Source: an uncultured Chitinophaga sp.
GTDB taxonomy: Bacteria > Bacteroidota > Bacteroidia > Chitinophagales > Chitinophagaceae
Reading direction: 5' to 3'
Assembly: GCF_902168175.1 (NCBI RefSeq)
Contig: NZ_CABHOU010000038.1
Coordinates: 1-64,000 of the forward strand
DNA: 64,000 nucleotides
Position numbers and translations under genes: made by a program. The notes under the pieces were generated by a model. It saw only the letters and a program-made list of their open reading frames with translations. It had not been told where the DNA came from and ran no database searches. Below, piece after piece: positions 9,520 through 17,904 of this stretch (position 1 is its first letter; each line of letters opens with the position of its first letter).

Positions 9520-10455
9520 ATGATGTTTGTCAAAATAAATCTCCTGTTTTGGAAATATAAATACCTGTACGGATTGGTACTACTCATGTTTATCTCTCTG
9601 ATCTGCGTGGCTTTCGGTATGTCGGGCAGTGAGGACTTTGATATAGCCCGGAGGGAAGTTTTACTCCGCCGGATCGGGCATGAAATACTATTACAGTCTG
9701 GCGACAGTACATCACAGGTACTTCCGGTAAAAAAGATAGCTGAAAATGAATACCAGGTCAGTTTTGAGAATCCCTTTACCTTTCAACCCGACCTTTTGGT
9801 GAATACTACCCAGCGTTTGTTAGCCAAAGACCCGCTCTCAAGTGATTATGTTGTTAATGTACTGAACTGTAACGATGCCAGCGTAGCTTATGGATATGCT
9901 ATATCAAAAAATAAGAAAGATGATATTGTTGCCTGTGTAGGAAGAACTCAACCTATAGCATGTTACATGATCAACATTAAATTTAAACCAACGGGTTTAA
10001 CTTCAGCTAAGAATGGATATTTCCTGGGCGGGCTGTCATTTTTGGCATTTGTTGGATTTGTTTTTTTGAGAGCTGTTAAGCCACGAAGGACCTTAACCGG
10101 CATACCTGCCTTAGCTGACGCCGATGCACCCGAGATACCTGACAGTCGGCATTCTGATATGCTCACCTTGGGGTCAATGTTGTTCGACACGGAGAACCGT
10201 AAGCTCCTGATAGATGGAAAGACCATCGACCTGACCAGAACTGAAACCCGTGTACTACGCATGTTTGCGTTGTCTCCTAACGAGACTATAGAGCGAAGCC
10301 GGCTACAAAAAGAGATATGGGAAGATGAAGGTGTTATAGTAGGCCGCAGTCTTGATATGTTCATATCAAAACTTAGAAAAAAGCTTGAATTTGATCCGAA
10401 TATCAAAATTGTTGTTATACGCGGCAAAGGATATAAGCTTGAAATCAGCGCTTAA
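9520..10455 (+). CDS. Membrane-tethered winged-helix regulator
   Basis: This 311-residue protein has a transmembrane helix at about 14-34, a ~130-residue extracytoplasmic region, a second helix at about 166-185 (YFLGGLSFLAFVGFVFL), and a C-terminal OmpR/PhoB-type winged helix (about 215-311, including TRTETRVLRMF and RGKGYKLEIS). It combines sensing and DNA binding in one chain like ToxR/CadC, but with the DNA-binding domain at the C-terminus. There is no receiver domain or phosphorylatable aspartate block. It is divergent from the phospholipase gene. Targets and signal are unknown. Codon use is more AT-rich than in its neighbours. Confidence 0.8.
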   Translation: MMFVKINLLFWKYKYLYGLVLLMFISLICVAFGMSGSEDFDIARREVLLRRIGHEILLQSGDSTSQVLPVKKIAENEYQVSFENPFTFQPDLLVNTTQRLLAKDPLSSDYVVNVLNCNDASVAYGYAISKNKKDDIVACVGRTQPIACYMINIKFKPTGLTSAKNGYFLGGLSFLAFVGFVFLRAVKPRRTLTGIPALADADAPEIPDSRHSDMLTLGSMLFDTENRKLLIDGKTIDLTRTETRVLRMFALSPNETIERSRLQKEIWEDEGVIVGRSLDMFISKLRKKLEFDPNIKIVVIRGKGYKLEISA

Positions 10456-10693
10456 GAAGATCATCCCGCTCCAATTAAAGATTGCTACCCTTCCCGGACG
10501 TTTAACGGCCTGTTTACGTTGGAGGATGGTGTTTTTTCATCCCGCAAGGGGATAGATCCCAATAGTTTTGGTATTGCTCCATTTTGTCCTTTTTCGTTCC
10601 AATAAGCCGGGTTATACCGGAGAAACATCCCCCCGCCGCATTCAGCCCCTCACATTGCCGCATTCACACCCCGCCTGACACGTATAACCATCC

Positions 10694-10701
10694 TAAGTTT
10701 G
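10694..10701 (+). promoter_or_regulatory. -7 promoter box of doxX-like gene
   Basis: TAAGTTTG at 10694-10701 matches TAnnTTTG exactly and lies 21 bases before the ATG at 10723. I do not see a good -33 TTTG at the expected distance. Confidence 0.35.
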
Positions 10702-10722
10702 TACTACCAAAAACGACATAAT

Positions 10723-11151
10723 ATGAAACCGAAAACATTAAACATCCTCTACTGGTCTTTTACTATTTTCTTTGCCCTGTTGCTGATCATGGACGGCATA
10801 GGCGGACTTTCCGGCTCAGAAGATGGTAAAGTAGCCATGCGGCAGCTGGGATATCCTGAGTATATCATGCCCATTACAGGCGTTGCGAAATTACTGGCGG
10901 CTATCGCCATCCTCCAAAACAAGTTCATCACCATCAAGGAATGGGCTTTTGCGGGACTGACTTTCAACTTCATCATGGCTGCTGTATCCTGGGCCATCGT
11001 GGGACAGCCACTGTTCTTCGTACTGTTCCCCCTGATCGTACTGGCCATTATGCTGGTGCCGTATTTCCTGTGGAAGAAAGTGATGGCGCTGAAGGCAGCC
11101 GGCGTATTACCGAATAGCACACAGCCCTTCCGGGCGGCCTACAGCGCTTAG
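10723..11151 (+). CDS. DoxX-like small membrane protein
   Basis: A 142-residue protein with four hydrophobic helices spanning nearly its whole length, typical of DoxX/DoxX-like (DUF417-type) inner-membrane proteins. The segments LSGSEDGKVAMRQLGYPEY and GVAKLLAAIAIL fit the family pattern between helices 1 and 2. The biochemical role is not established; relatives are linked to redox stress. The start is ATG 10723 rather than an upstream TTG, since this gives the usual short N-terminus before helix 1. It is followed by the separately promoted flavin monooxygenase gene. Confidence 0.75.
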   Translation: MKPKTLNILYWSFTIFFALLLIMDGIGGLSGSEDGKVAMRQLGYPEYIMPITGVAKLLAAIAILQNKFITIKEWAFAGLTFNFIMAAVSWAIVGQPLFFVLFPLIVLAIMLVPYFLWKKVMALKAAGVLPNSTQPFRAAYSA

Positions 11152-11202
11152 CGGTATCCTTTTGTATACTGCTTACATTATGGAACCAGCTATACATTGT
11201 TC

Positions 11203-11210
11203 TATCTTTG
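11203..11210 (+). promoter_or_regulatory. -7 promoter box of monooxygenase gene
   Basis: TATCTTTG at 11203-11210 fits TAnnTTTG exactly, 27 bases before the ATG at 11238. The A/G-rich AAAGGA at 11225-11230 could serve as ribosome binding site. Confidence 0.45.
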
Positions 11211-11237
11211 CATTCTTATCAATTAAAGGAATGTTTT

Positions 11238-12260
11238 ATGGAGATAGGAATAGACAGTTTTGCCGCTGAAATGGCTGGCAGTACCGGATCGGCAAAGAAC
11301 AATGCTACCGCAATGGGCCAGTTGCTTGACCGTATGCAATACGCCGACGAAGTTGGACTGGATGTATTTGGCATCGGAGAACACCACCGCAAGGATTTTC
11401 TCGACTCTGCCCCCACACATATATTGGCTGCTGCCGCATCGCGCACGAAACGCATCAAACTGGCCAGTGCGGTTACGGTATTGAGTGCAGCCGATCCGGT
11501 AAGGGTATTCCAGAGTTTTGCCACGCTCGACCTTATTTCACAGGGAAGGGCGGAGATGGTGGTAGGTCGTGGTTCGTTTACCGACGCCTTCCCCCTGTTT
11601 GGTTTGAACCTGGAGGATTACGATGAATTGTTCACCGAAAAGCTGGACCTGCTGCTGCAATTGCAACAGCATGAGTTTGTAACCTGGCAAGGCAAGTTCA
11701 GGCCTGCTTTACGCAACCAGCCGGTATACCCCCGTCCTTTGCAGGACACTTTGCCCATATGGATAGGCGTGGGCGGTACGCCTGCCTCTTTCATTCGTGC
11801 CGGTACGCTTGGCCTGCCTTTGATGGTAGCTGTCATTGGCGGCGAAACACATCATTTCCGGCCGCTGGTAGACTTGTACAGGGAGGCTGGTAAAAGAGCA
11901 GGGCATGCCCCGGAAAAACTGACCGTAGGACTGCACTCCCTGGGTTATGTGAGCGCTACCGATGAGGAAGCATTCGAAGAGTTTTATCCCGGTTATGCTG
12001 CCGCCATGACGAAGATCGGCAGGGAACGCGGCTGGCCTCCGATGACGAAAGCACGTTTTGAAGCACAGGCGGGGCCATCTGGCGCACTACTGGTGGGCGG
12101 CCCGGAAGAAATAGCGAAAAAGATACAGCGGCATAGCGAAGCACTGGGTGGTATTTCCCGGCTCACTTTCCAGATGGACACCGCCGGGTTGCCACATGAA
12201 AAGCTGATGCAGTCTATTGAGCTGATGGGCACGAAGCTGTCGCCACTGGTAAACCTTTAA
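11238..12260 (+). CDS. LLM-class flavin-dependent oxidoreductase
   Basis: A 340-residue bacterial-luciferase-like monooxygenase with a TIM-barrel fold, using reduced FMN. Family features are the N-terminal MEIGIDSFAAE strand, GLDVFGIGEHHRKDF, LASAVTVLSAADPVRVFQ and the GRAEMVVGRGSF loop. It is close to the Atu2307/SP_0267 subgroup as I remember it. The substrate is unknown. ATG 11238 has AAAGGA eight bases upstream. An earlier in-frame start at 11208 would fall inside the promoter box. Confidence 0.85.
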   Translation: MEIGIDSFAAEMAGSTGSAKNNATAMGQLLDRMQYADEVGLDVFGIGEHHRKDFLDSAPTHILAAAASRTKRIKLASAVTVLSAADPVRVFQSFATLDLISQGRAEMVVGRGSFTDAFPLFGLNLEDYDELFTEKLDLLLQLQQHEFVTWQGKFRPALRNQPVYPRPLQDTLPIWIGVGGTPASFIRAGTLGLPLMVAVIGGETHHFRPLVDLYREAGKRAGHAPEKLTVGLHSLGYVSATDEEAFEEFYPGYAAAMTKIGRERGWPPMTKARFEAQAGPSGALLVGGPEEIAKKIQRHSEALGGISRLTFQMDTAGLPHEKLMQSIELMGTKLSPLVNL

Positions 12261-12450
12261 TTGTACTGATCCAATTCATGCAGGGTTAGCTTGCAAGCCC
12301 CAGGGACTAAATCGATCAGGAACAGTTTCGTAAATTATTAAGGGAGGATGACTGATAAAACATGCAGCAAAAAAAATCTGTTAACTGATAGGTGTGGCCA
12401 CCATGGTATGGTATTTGCGCTCAGCCGCCCTAACGTTAACTAATACACTT

Positions 12451-12861
12451 ATGAGAGTAAACATCCTTGCATTATTTATTCTGCTCGCCACGACTTTGCT
12501 GATCAGTTGTTCTAAAGGGGGCGAAAGCTCGCCCAACTACACCTACACCTACAAACTGGCCGGCCCTGCTGCTACGGTGGTGCAGGTACAGTATACGCCT
12601 ACCATGACCGATCCCAATATGACGGAAGTGCCTGACGATCTTGAGTATGAAGAACAGGTAACGCCGCCATGGGAAAAGACGGTAACCCTTCATAAAAACA
12701 TTGCAGGGGCAGGCTTCTCCGCCAGTGTCAGCAACGGCGTACCCGGAGCAAAATATACCATCTCGATCCTGAGCAAAGACGGTAACGTTTTGAAGACGGG
12801 GGATTTCACATTGGATGAATATGGAGATGGCGCGCTGCTGCTGAATTATTATCGGAATTGA
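12451..12861 (+). CDS. Small lipoprotein of unknown function
   Basis: 136 residues. The N-terminus MRVNILALFILLATTLLISC is a lipoprotein signal peptide with the lipidated cysteine at residue 20. The mature part starts with a Gly/Ser/Thr/Tyr-rich linker and then beta-rich sequence. Tandem pieces such as AATVVQVQYTPTM and KTGDFTLDEYGDGALLLNYY suggest a small extracellular beta-sandwich. I do not recognise a family. The frame is open further upstream, but ATG 12451 gives a proper signal peptide. Confidence 0.65.
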   Translation: MRVNILALFILLATTLLISCSKGGESSPNYTYTYKLAGPAATVVQVQYTPTMTDPNMTEVPDDLEYEEQVTPPWEKTVTLHKNIAGAGFSASVSNGVPGAKYTISILSKDGNVLKTGDFTLDEYGDGALLLNYYRN

Positions 12862-12865
12862 ATGA

Positions 12866-12898
12866 TAAAAAAAGGCTCGTAAAACGAGTCTTTTTTTT
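12866..12898 (+). terminator. Rho-independent terminator
   Basis: AAAAAGGCTCGT and ACGAGTCTTTTT pair around a 3-base loop (one G-T pair), followed by eight T's. It lies a few bases after the stop of the small lipoprotein gene. Confidence 0.85.
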
Positions 12899-12974
12899 AC
12901 GCGTTATCTTATCTGTTTCGACTTATCCGGAAACGCCGGTGTCTTCCCGATGTGGTGCCGCAACACTTATGCCC

Positions 12975-13023
12975 GACTGAAAAAAGACGCCCGCAGATAT
13001 TCTGCGGGCGTCTTTTTTCAGTC
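12975..13023 (-). terminator. Strong hairpin terminator of SDR gene
   Basis: A perfect 23-bp inverted repeat with a 3-base loop: GACTGAAAAAAGACGCCCGC continues to 12997 and is mirrored from 13001 to 13023. A GC-rich core flanked by A6/T6 makes it a bidirectional terminator between the convergent lipoprotein and SDR genes. Confidence 0.9.
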
Positions 13024-13032
13024 AGTTCCCGA

Positions 13033-13827
13033 CTACAACACCGTATTCAACACGCCTCCATCAACCCTGAGCGCAGCCCCATTAATCGCGGCGGCCAACG
13101 GACTACACAAATAAGCGGTAATACCGGATATTTCTTCCGGGGCAATAAACCGCTGCAGCAGCGAATGTGGATTGGTGCCTTGCAGGATCGCGGTCTTCAT
13201 ATCATCCTCACTGGTATTGTTAGCCTGGGCAATATGTTTCACCGTAGTGGCCACTCCGTCGGAATAAGTGGGGCCGCCAAGTATAGTGTTGACAGTAACG
13301 GCAGTTCCCTTGGTAAGTTTCGATAATCCGTTGCCCAGTGAAAGCATGGCCGTTTTGGTGATGCCGTAGTGTATCATGTTGCCTGGCACATTAACGCCCG
13401 ACTCGCTGCTGATAAAAATGACCCGGCCCCAGTTGCGGTTGAGCATTTTAGGCAATAATGCACGCGACAGCCGTACGCCACTCATTACATTCACGTCGAA
13501 CATGGCCTGCCACTCACTATCTTCAATGCTTTCAAAGTCTTTAAGGGCGAAGATGCCTACGTTGTTTACCAGGATGTCAATTTCCGGGAGTTGGGCCAGC
13601 AGTTTGTTCACCTCCGCTTCTTTACCAAAGTCGGCTGCAATGCCGGACACGCTTGCGCCGGGAATGTTTTGCATAAGTTGCCCGATAGCAGCATCTATTT
13701 TCTGCTGTGTTCTTCCATTGATAATCACATGTGCGCCTTCTTTCAATAGCTGTGTCGCTATTGCAAAACCTATACCCTGCGTGGCGCCACTTATAAAGGC
13801 GGTTTTTCCCTTTAACTGTAAATCCAT
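13033..13827 (-). CDS. Short-chain dehydrogenase/reductase
   Basis: A 264-residue NAD(P)-dependent SDR. The cofactor motif TGxxxGxG appears as SGATQGIG near residues 13-20, then NNVGIF, and the catalytic Ser-Tyr-Lys as S(SESG)...Y(GITK). The C-terminal NGAALRVDGGVL is typical. The substrate is unknown. The frame stays open to 13908, but that would overlap the upstream TetR gene; ATG 13827 gives the standard N-terminus. It lies 52 bases downstream of the TetR gene on the same strand, with its own putative operator. Confidence 0.88.
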   Translation of the reverse strand: MDLQLKGKTAFISGATQGIGFAIATQLLKEGAHVIINGRTQQKIDAAIGQLMQNIPGASVSGIAADFGKEAEVNKLLAQLPEIDILVNNVGIFALKDFESIEDSEWQAMFDVNVMSGVRLSRALLPKMLNRNWGRVIFISSESGVNVPGNMIHYGITKTAMLSLGNGLSKLTKGTAVTVNTILGGPTYSDGVATTVKHIAQANNTSEDDMKTAILQGTNPHSLLQRFIAPEEISGITAYLCSPLAAAINGAALRVDGGVLNTVL

Positions 13828-13848
13828 ATCTGTTATTTTATTATTGTA

Positions 13849-13859
13849 TTGATCGTTAC
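13849..13859. promoter_or_regulatory. Putative TetR operator before SDR gene
   Basis: TTGATCGTTAC is an 8/11 match to the perfect palindrome GTAATCATTAC before the tetR gene, and both are followed by AAAAAT on the plus strand. Read on the minus strand this gives ATTTTTGTAA, so the site overlaps a -7-like TTTTTG element about 22 bases upstream of the SDR start. Confidence 0.45.
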
Positions 13860-13879
13860 AAAAATTGACGAAAAAAAGG

Positions 13880-14461
13880 TCAGTTGAGGACTGACAGTTG
13901 TAGTTCAATTAATTTTTGCAGGCTTTGCGCACGGGGATACATGCGCCTGGTCACGTTCAAACCGTTCCACACGGTGATAAGGTAACGCGCCAGTAAGTCA
14001 GCCGGGGCGGGATTAGTAATTTCTCCGCTTTCCTTTCCTTTCTGTATGGCCCAGGCAAACATCTTTTCTACTTCTTTTAAGATAGTCACCGCTTCCTGTT
14101 CCAGTTCTTCATCCTGGAAAGTCATTTCTACCACGGTATTGGCAATAATACAGCCCTTCAGATGCTCTTGCTCGCTCGCGCTGGCCAGCGACCTGAAAAA
14201 GGATTTGATCTCATCAACAGGAGATTTGCTTTTATGTAAAATTGCTTTGAAGTCCATGAATGCCTGCCTGCGCTGCTGTAAAGCCTTGCTGAACAGTTCT
14301 TTTTTTCCGCCTTTAAACGTATTGTAGAAGCTGCCGCTGCCCATGCTCATGGCTTTCAATAAGTCGTCGAGCGATGTGGCGGCGAATCCTTTTTGCCAGA
14401 ATACCTGCTGCGCTTTCTCTAAAACACGTTCCTGGTCGAATGTTGATGGTCTTCCTTTCAT
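13880..14461 (-). CDS. TetR/AcrR family regulator
   Basis: 193 residues with an N-terminal TetR helix-turn-helix (FAATSLDDLLKAMSMGSGSF, about residues 25-45) and a C-terminal ligand-binding helical domain of the TetR_C group. It precedes an SDR gene on the same strand, and the two upstream regions share the box ATCrTTACAAAAAT. It probably represses itself and the SDR gene and responds to an organic compound handled by the SDR. ATG at 14461. Confidence 0.88.
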   Translation of the reverse strand: MKGRPSTFDQERVLEKAQQVFWQKGFAATSLDDLLKAMSMGSGSFYNTFKGGKKELFSKALQQRRQAFMDFKAILHKSKSPVDEIKSFFRSLASASEQEHLKGCIIANTVVEMTFQDEELEQEAVTILKEVEKMFAWAIQKGKESGEITNPAPADLLARYLITVWNGLNVTRRMYPRAQSLQKLIELQLSVLN

Positions 14462-14469
14462 ATTTTGTA

Positions 14470-14480
14470 GTAATCATTAC
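14470..14480. promoter_or_regulatory. Putative TetR autoregulatory operator
   Basis: GTAATCATTAC is a perfect 11-base palindrome nine bases upstream of the tetR start. On the minus strand it directly follows TATTTTTG (14488-14481), a TAnnTTTG -7 box, so binding would block initiation. Confidence 0.5.
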
Positions 14481-14501
14481 AAAAATAAGGAAAGTAAGTG
14501 T

Positions 14502-15413
14502 TTAATTAAAAAGTTTTCTGTAAGCCAGGGGTGTATGCTGTGTTTTGTTCTTAAAAAGTTTGTTAAATGACTGTGGATAATCGAAGCCGAACAGGTAAGC
14601 GATTTCTGCAACCGTCAGGCTGGTGGTGGTCAGTAATTCTTTGGATTTCTCGATCAGCCGGTCCTGGATGTGTTGTTGCGTACTTTTGCCGGTTAAAGAA
14701 CGCAACATGCTGCTCAGGTAATTGGGAGAGAGGTGTAACTGGTCAGAGAAATACTGTACGGAGGGCAGAGCTTCCTGGTGGGTATGTTGCGCCGCGAAAC
14801 TGGCGGATAACAGTTCTTCGAACTTCGTCAGCAGGTCGGAGTTCCATGTTTTACGGGTGAGGAACTGCCTGTTGTAAAACCGGTCGGAATAACTCAGGAT
14901 GAGGTCAATATAAGAAAGGATGACCCCTTCGCTGTAAGTGTCGATACCTTTCTCTAATTCCAGGCGCAGCATGTCCATAATGCTAACAATGGTGTCTTCT
15001 TCTTTTTCAGAAAGATGAAGGGCTTCATTGGCCGCGTAACTAAAGAACTCGCAGCCTTTTATCCGGGTAGCCACTGCATGTTTCCTGATAAAATCGGGAT
15101 GAAATACCAGGCACCAGCCCAAGGGTTTATGTCCTTCGGGTATATTGGAAATTATCTGTTTGGGAGCGATGAACGACATAACGCCTTCATCGAAATCGTA
15201 ATGGCTCTGCCCGTACTTAACTTTTTGAGCTACATTTTTCTTGATAGAGATGCAGTACAGGTCTAAAACGACGCTGCGATATCGCTCGTCCGCATCGTAC
15301 ACAATGTCTTCAAAATTAAACACACTCACGAGTGGATGATGTGGTTTAGGCAAAGACAGTATCCGGTGCTGATCGGAAACTGTCTTTACATGATATGGAA
15401 CTTCTTTCTTCAT
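14502..15413 (-). CDS. AraC family transcriptional regulator
   Basis: 303 residues: an N-terminal cupin-like effector domain (about 1-180) and a C-terminal AraC/XylS DNA-binding domain (about 200-300) with two helix-turn-helix units, seen in LSPNYLSSMLRSLTG and TVAEIAYLFGFDYPQSFNKL. ATG 15413 is preferred over an upstream TTG; it has ACAGG just before it and gives MKKEVPYH, matching the start of the paralogue at 43405. The aldo-keto reductase gene lies 27 bases upstream on the same strand, so it is a likely partner. Confidence 0.88.
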   Translation of the reverse strand: MKKEVPYHVKTVSDQHRILSLPKPHHPLVSVFNFEDIVYDADERYRSVVLDLYCISIKKNVAQKVKYGQSHYDFDEGVMSFIAPKQIISNIPEGHKPLGWCLVFHPDFIRKHAVATRIKGCEFFSYAANEALHLSEKEEDTIVSIMDMLRLELEKGIDTYSEGVILSYIDLILSYSDRFYNRQFLTRKTWNSDLLTKFEELLSASFAAQHTHQEALPSVQYFSDQLHLSPNYLSSMLRSLTGKSTQQHIQDRLIEKSKELLTTTSLTVAEIAYLFGFDYPQSFNKLFKNKTQHTPLAYRKLFN

Positions 15414-15440
15414 CCTGTATGGTTGATACAAAAGTAAGAT

Positions 15441-16454
15441 TTACTGGTCAATGCTGTTCATAGAGGCGCTGTCGTAGCGGTCGCCCAGGAATGTGCCCAG
15501 CGGGATAATAGATTCCAGCCTGTTCATATCGTCTGCAGATAAGCTGATGGATGCGGCTGCTATGTTCTGCTCCAGGTACTTCACCCGTTTGGTGCCTGGG
15601 ATAGGTGCGTGCCCTTTAGCTAAAACCCATGCGATAGCCAGCTGAGAGGGCTGTATACTTTTTTCTTCCGCCATAGCGGTAATGGCACCGGCCAGTTCCA
15701 GGTTCTTCACAAACTGCTCGCCCTGAAAGCGCGGCATCGAGTTCCTGAAATCATCGGCAGGCAAGTCTTCCGGTGTACGGATGTTGCCGGTCAGGTAACC
15801 ACGGCCCAGCGGGGAGTAGGCTACCAGGCCAATGCCCAATTCCTGCAGCGTGTTAACGATGCCTGCCTGCTCAATACTTCTCTCAAAAAGGGAATACTCT
15901 GATTGTACAGCCGTTAAAGGATGAACCGCATGCCCCCTGCGGATGGTATCGCTCGACACCTCTGATAAGCCGATATAGCCCACTTTGCCTTCTTTAACGA
16001 GGTCGGCCATAGCGCCCACCGTTTCCTCTACCGGTACCCGTGCATCGAGGCGGTGCAGGTAGTAAAGGTCGATATAATCTGTACCCAGGGCGCGGAGCGA
16101 CTTCTCTACGGCTTTCCTTACATAGTCTTTGCTGCCGTTGATCTGCCAGGTAGGCTGGTTGTCGTCGTTGATCTCGTACCCGAACTTGGTGGCGATGATA
16201 TAGTCATTCCGGTTGCCCTGTATAGCTTTGGCTATCAGTTCTTCATTCAGGAACGGGCCGTATATATCGGCGGTATCTAAAAAGTTGCAACCCAGTTCCT
16301 TTGCCCGGTGGATGGTGTTGATAGCGTCTGCTTCGCTGGTGCGGCCATACATATCGCTGCCTCCGGCAAATACGGTCATACCCATACAGCCTAATCCTAA
16401 AACCGGTACTTCTAATCCCTGGCTGCCGAGTTTCTTTTGTTTGATATTGCTCAT
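15441..16454 (-). CDS. Aldo/keto reductase
   Basis: A 337-residue NADPH-dependent aldo/keto reductase (Tas/YhdN-like). Visible are GLGCMGMTVFAGG at the N-terminus, the catalytic Asp-Tyr in LDTADIYGP, Lys in IATKFGYE, His in YYLHRLD, and the cofactor region LGIGLVAYSPLGRGYLTG and PIPGTKRVKYLEQNI. It reduces aldehydes or ketones; the physiological substrate is unknown. It lies directly upstream of the AraC gene in the same orientation, and a regulator-plus-oxidoreductase pair is common for xenobiotic-response genes. Confidence 0.9.
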   Translation of the reverse strand: MSNIKQKKLGSQGLEVPVLGLGCMGMTVFAGGSDMYGRTSEADAINTIHRAKELGCNFLDTADIYGPFLNEELIAKAIQGNRNDYIIATKFGYEINDDNQPTWQINGSKDYVRKAVEKSLRALGTDYIDLYYLHRLDARVPVEETVGAMADLVKEGKVGYIGLSEVSSDTIRRGHAVHPLTAVQSEYSLFERSIEQAGIVNTLQELGIGLVAYSPLGRGYLTGNIRTPEDLPADDFRNSMPRFQGEQFVKNLELAGAITAMAEEKSIQPSQLAIAWVLAKGHAPIPGTKRVKYLEQNIAAASISLSADDMNRLESIIPLGTFLGDRYDSASMNSIDQ

Positions 16455-16770
16455 TTGCTAATTGTTTGTAGTGCAAATGTCCGAAGGAGCGGCGGGGGAA
16501 AAGTATCCATATCTACGGGATGTGTATCCGAAACGGGGGAGATGTTGCCATGGCTGTGGCCATATATGCTCAAGCTGGCGAACTGCTGGAACCGGGGCTG
16601 GTTGTGGGAAATGGAAATGAATCCCTGACGTGCCTGCCCACCGCAACAATGCCTGCCAGCTAAAAAAGGAAAGATGCCTTACAAACGGCAGGGAAATCAT
16701 GTGTTTATTATAAATGGTAACGGAGGCTTTAAGTTTCCCTTATCATCTTTATCCCTCTGTTATGTAATAG
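16455..16770. other. Intergenic, no gene seen
   Basis: Between the aldo-keto reductase start and the barrel remnant only short chance frames occur. The first 40 bases must hold the aldo-keto reductase promoter. Confidence 0.5.
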
Positions 16771-17139
16771 GAAAAAGCTGTTTCTTTTTTCTTTTCTGAT
16801 CGATATTCAGAAATTAACTATCGTAATTTCTGCTTCCGGCGAAAAGCCTGGCTTATTACGCCCTACTTCAGGGGCGATGTTAGCAATGGTTATATCAGGA
16901 AAGGAAATTCGCTAGGCGAAGAGGTGGTGATCGGCAAGGCTACCTTCGATTTCGCGGAAGAACAACGAACTTTTGACTGGGGGCTGCAACTGGGCGGGCA
17001 AAGAACGCTGGGTAAACGTTGGTTTGTGACCGCCGCCCTGGCATGGGGCCTCCGGCCGGTATTTCCTGATACCTTTAGGGGAACGGATTTCCGGATGTAC
17101 AATATTTTCCTGTCAATAGGTGCGGGTATCAGGTTATGA
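16771..17139 (+). pseudogene. 5'-truncated outer-membrane beta-barrel (DUF3575-like)
   Basis: A 122-codon open frame without a plausible start, bounded upstream by an in-frame TAG at 16768. It reads INYRNFCFRRK...WLITPYFRGDVSNGY, later FDWGLQLGGQRTLGKRW, and ends in LSIGAGIRL. Alternating hydrophobic residues and the YR-F-RRKA-xx-PYFRG pattern resemble the C-terminal half of DUF3575-type outer-membrane barrels. The N-terminal half and signal peptide are missing, so it is best read as a gene remnant. An internal GTG/ATG could still give a 70-residue product. Confidence 0.5.
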
Positions 17140-17231
17140 GCGGGAGCTGGCAGACAGTTATCCCCCTTTCGAAGTAACTAGTAGAAAATCTAAATGCTTT
17201 TTTTTAGCTTTAACTACTGATACGAAACTGC

Positions 17232-17822
17232 ATGACTTCCCGGCATCCCACAAATGAAAAAATGTTGCTGGCTAAAATAGCCGAAGGGGACAGCCGTGCT
17301 TTCAAAGAAATTTACGACAATTATTACCAACGTATCTACCACTTCGCCTTCCGCCTGTTACAATCCCGCGCGGTGGCACAGGAGGTGTTGCAGGAAACGA
17401 TGCTGAAGCTCTGGCAGTTGGGCGATCAGTTGTATAAGATAGATAATCTAGAAGCATACCTGCATAAAATCGTACGGCATCATGCGATCGACCTGCTCCG
17501 GAAGCGTGAACTCTCTGCCAGGGTAGAAGCCGAGATCAGCTACACGTCGGCGGAAGCACATAACGAAACAGAAGAACACATCCTGCTGAAAGAAACCCGT
17601 AGAATTCTGGAAGAAGGTATCCGTCAGTTGCCGAAGCAGCAGCACCTCGTGTACCAGCTTTGCCAGCAGCAGGGGTTGAAGTACGAAGAGGCGGCCGCCA
17701 GGCTCAATATTTCTCATGGAACGGTGCAAACGCACATGAAACTTGCCCTCAAATTCCTGCGCCGCTACATGCAGGAACATACGGATGTAGCCATTCTACT
17801 GGTCATCTGCCATCTTTTATAA
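17232..17822 (+). CDS. ECF RNA polymerase sigma factor (FecI-like)
   Basis: 196 residues of sigma-70 family type: region 2 (YYQRIYHFAFRLLQSRAVAQ and LQETMLKLW, about residues 25-65) and region 4 (GLKYEEAAARLNISHGTVQT, about 145-165). It sits 82 bases upstream of a FecR anti-sigma gene and a SusC with an STN domain, the standard Bacteroidota cell-surface signalling arrangement. It is expected to transcribe the downstream susCD operon when its substrate is present. A -7-like TAGCTTTA lies at 17205-17212. Confidence 0.92.
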   Translation: MTSRHPTNEKMLLAKIAEGDSRAFKEIYDNYYQRIYHFAFRLLQSRAVAQEVLQETMLKLWQLGDQLYKIDNLEAYLHKIVRHHAIDLLRKRELSARVEAEISYTSAEAHNETEEHILLKETRRILEEGIRQLPKQQHLVYQLCQQQGLKYEEAAARLNISHGTVQTHMKLALKFLRRYMQEHTDVAILLVICHLL

Positions 17823-17904
17823 TTTTTTTTACGGCGCATTACCCCGATTGTGCCGCTCGTTCGTCTATTCTAATAGGCAGCTGATAAACGCTGGCTAATT
17901 CCTG

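Noticed and set aside
12975..13023. Insertion-sequence terminal inverted repeat
   Set aside because: The 23-bp arms are only 3 bases apart and lie between convergent genes, which is a terminator layout; no transposase is present.
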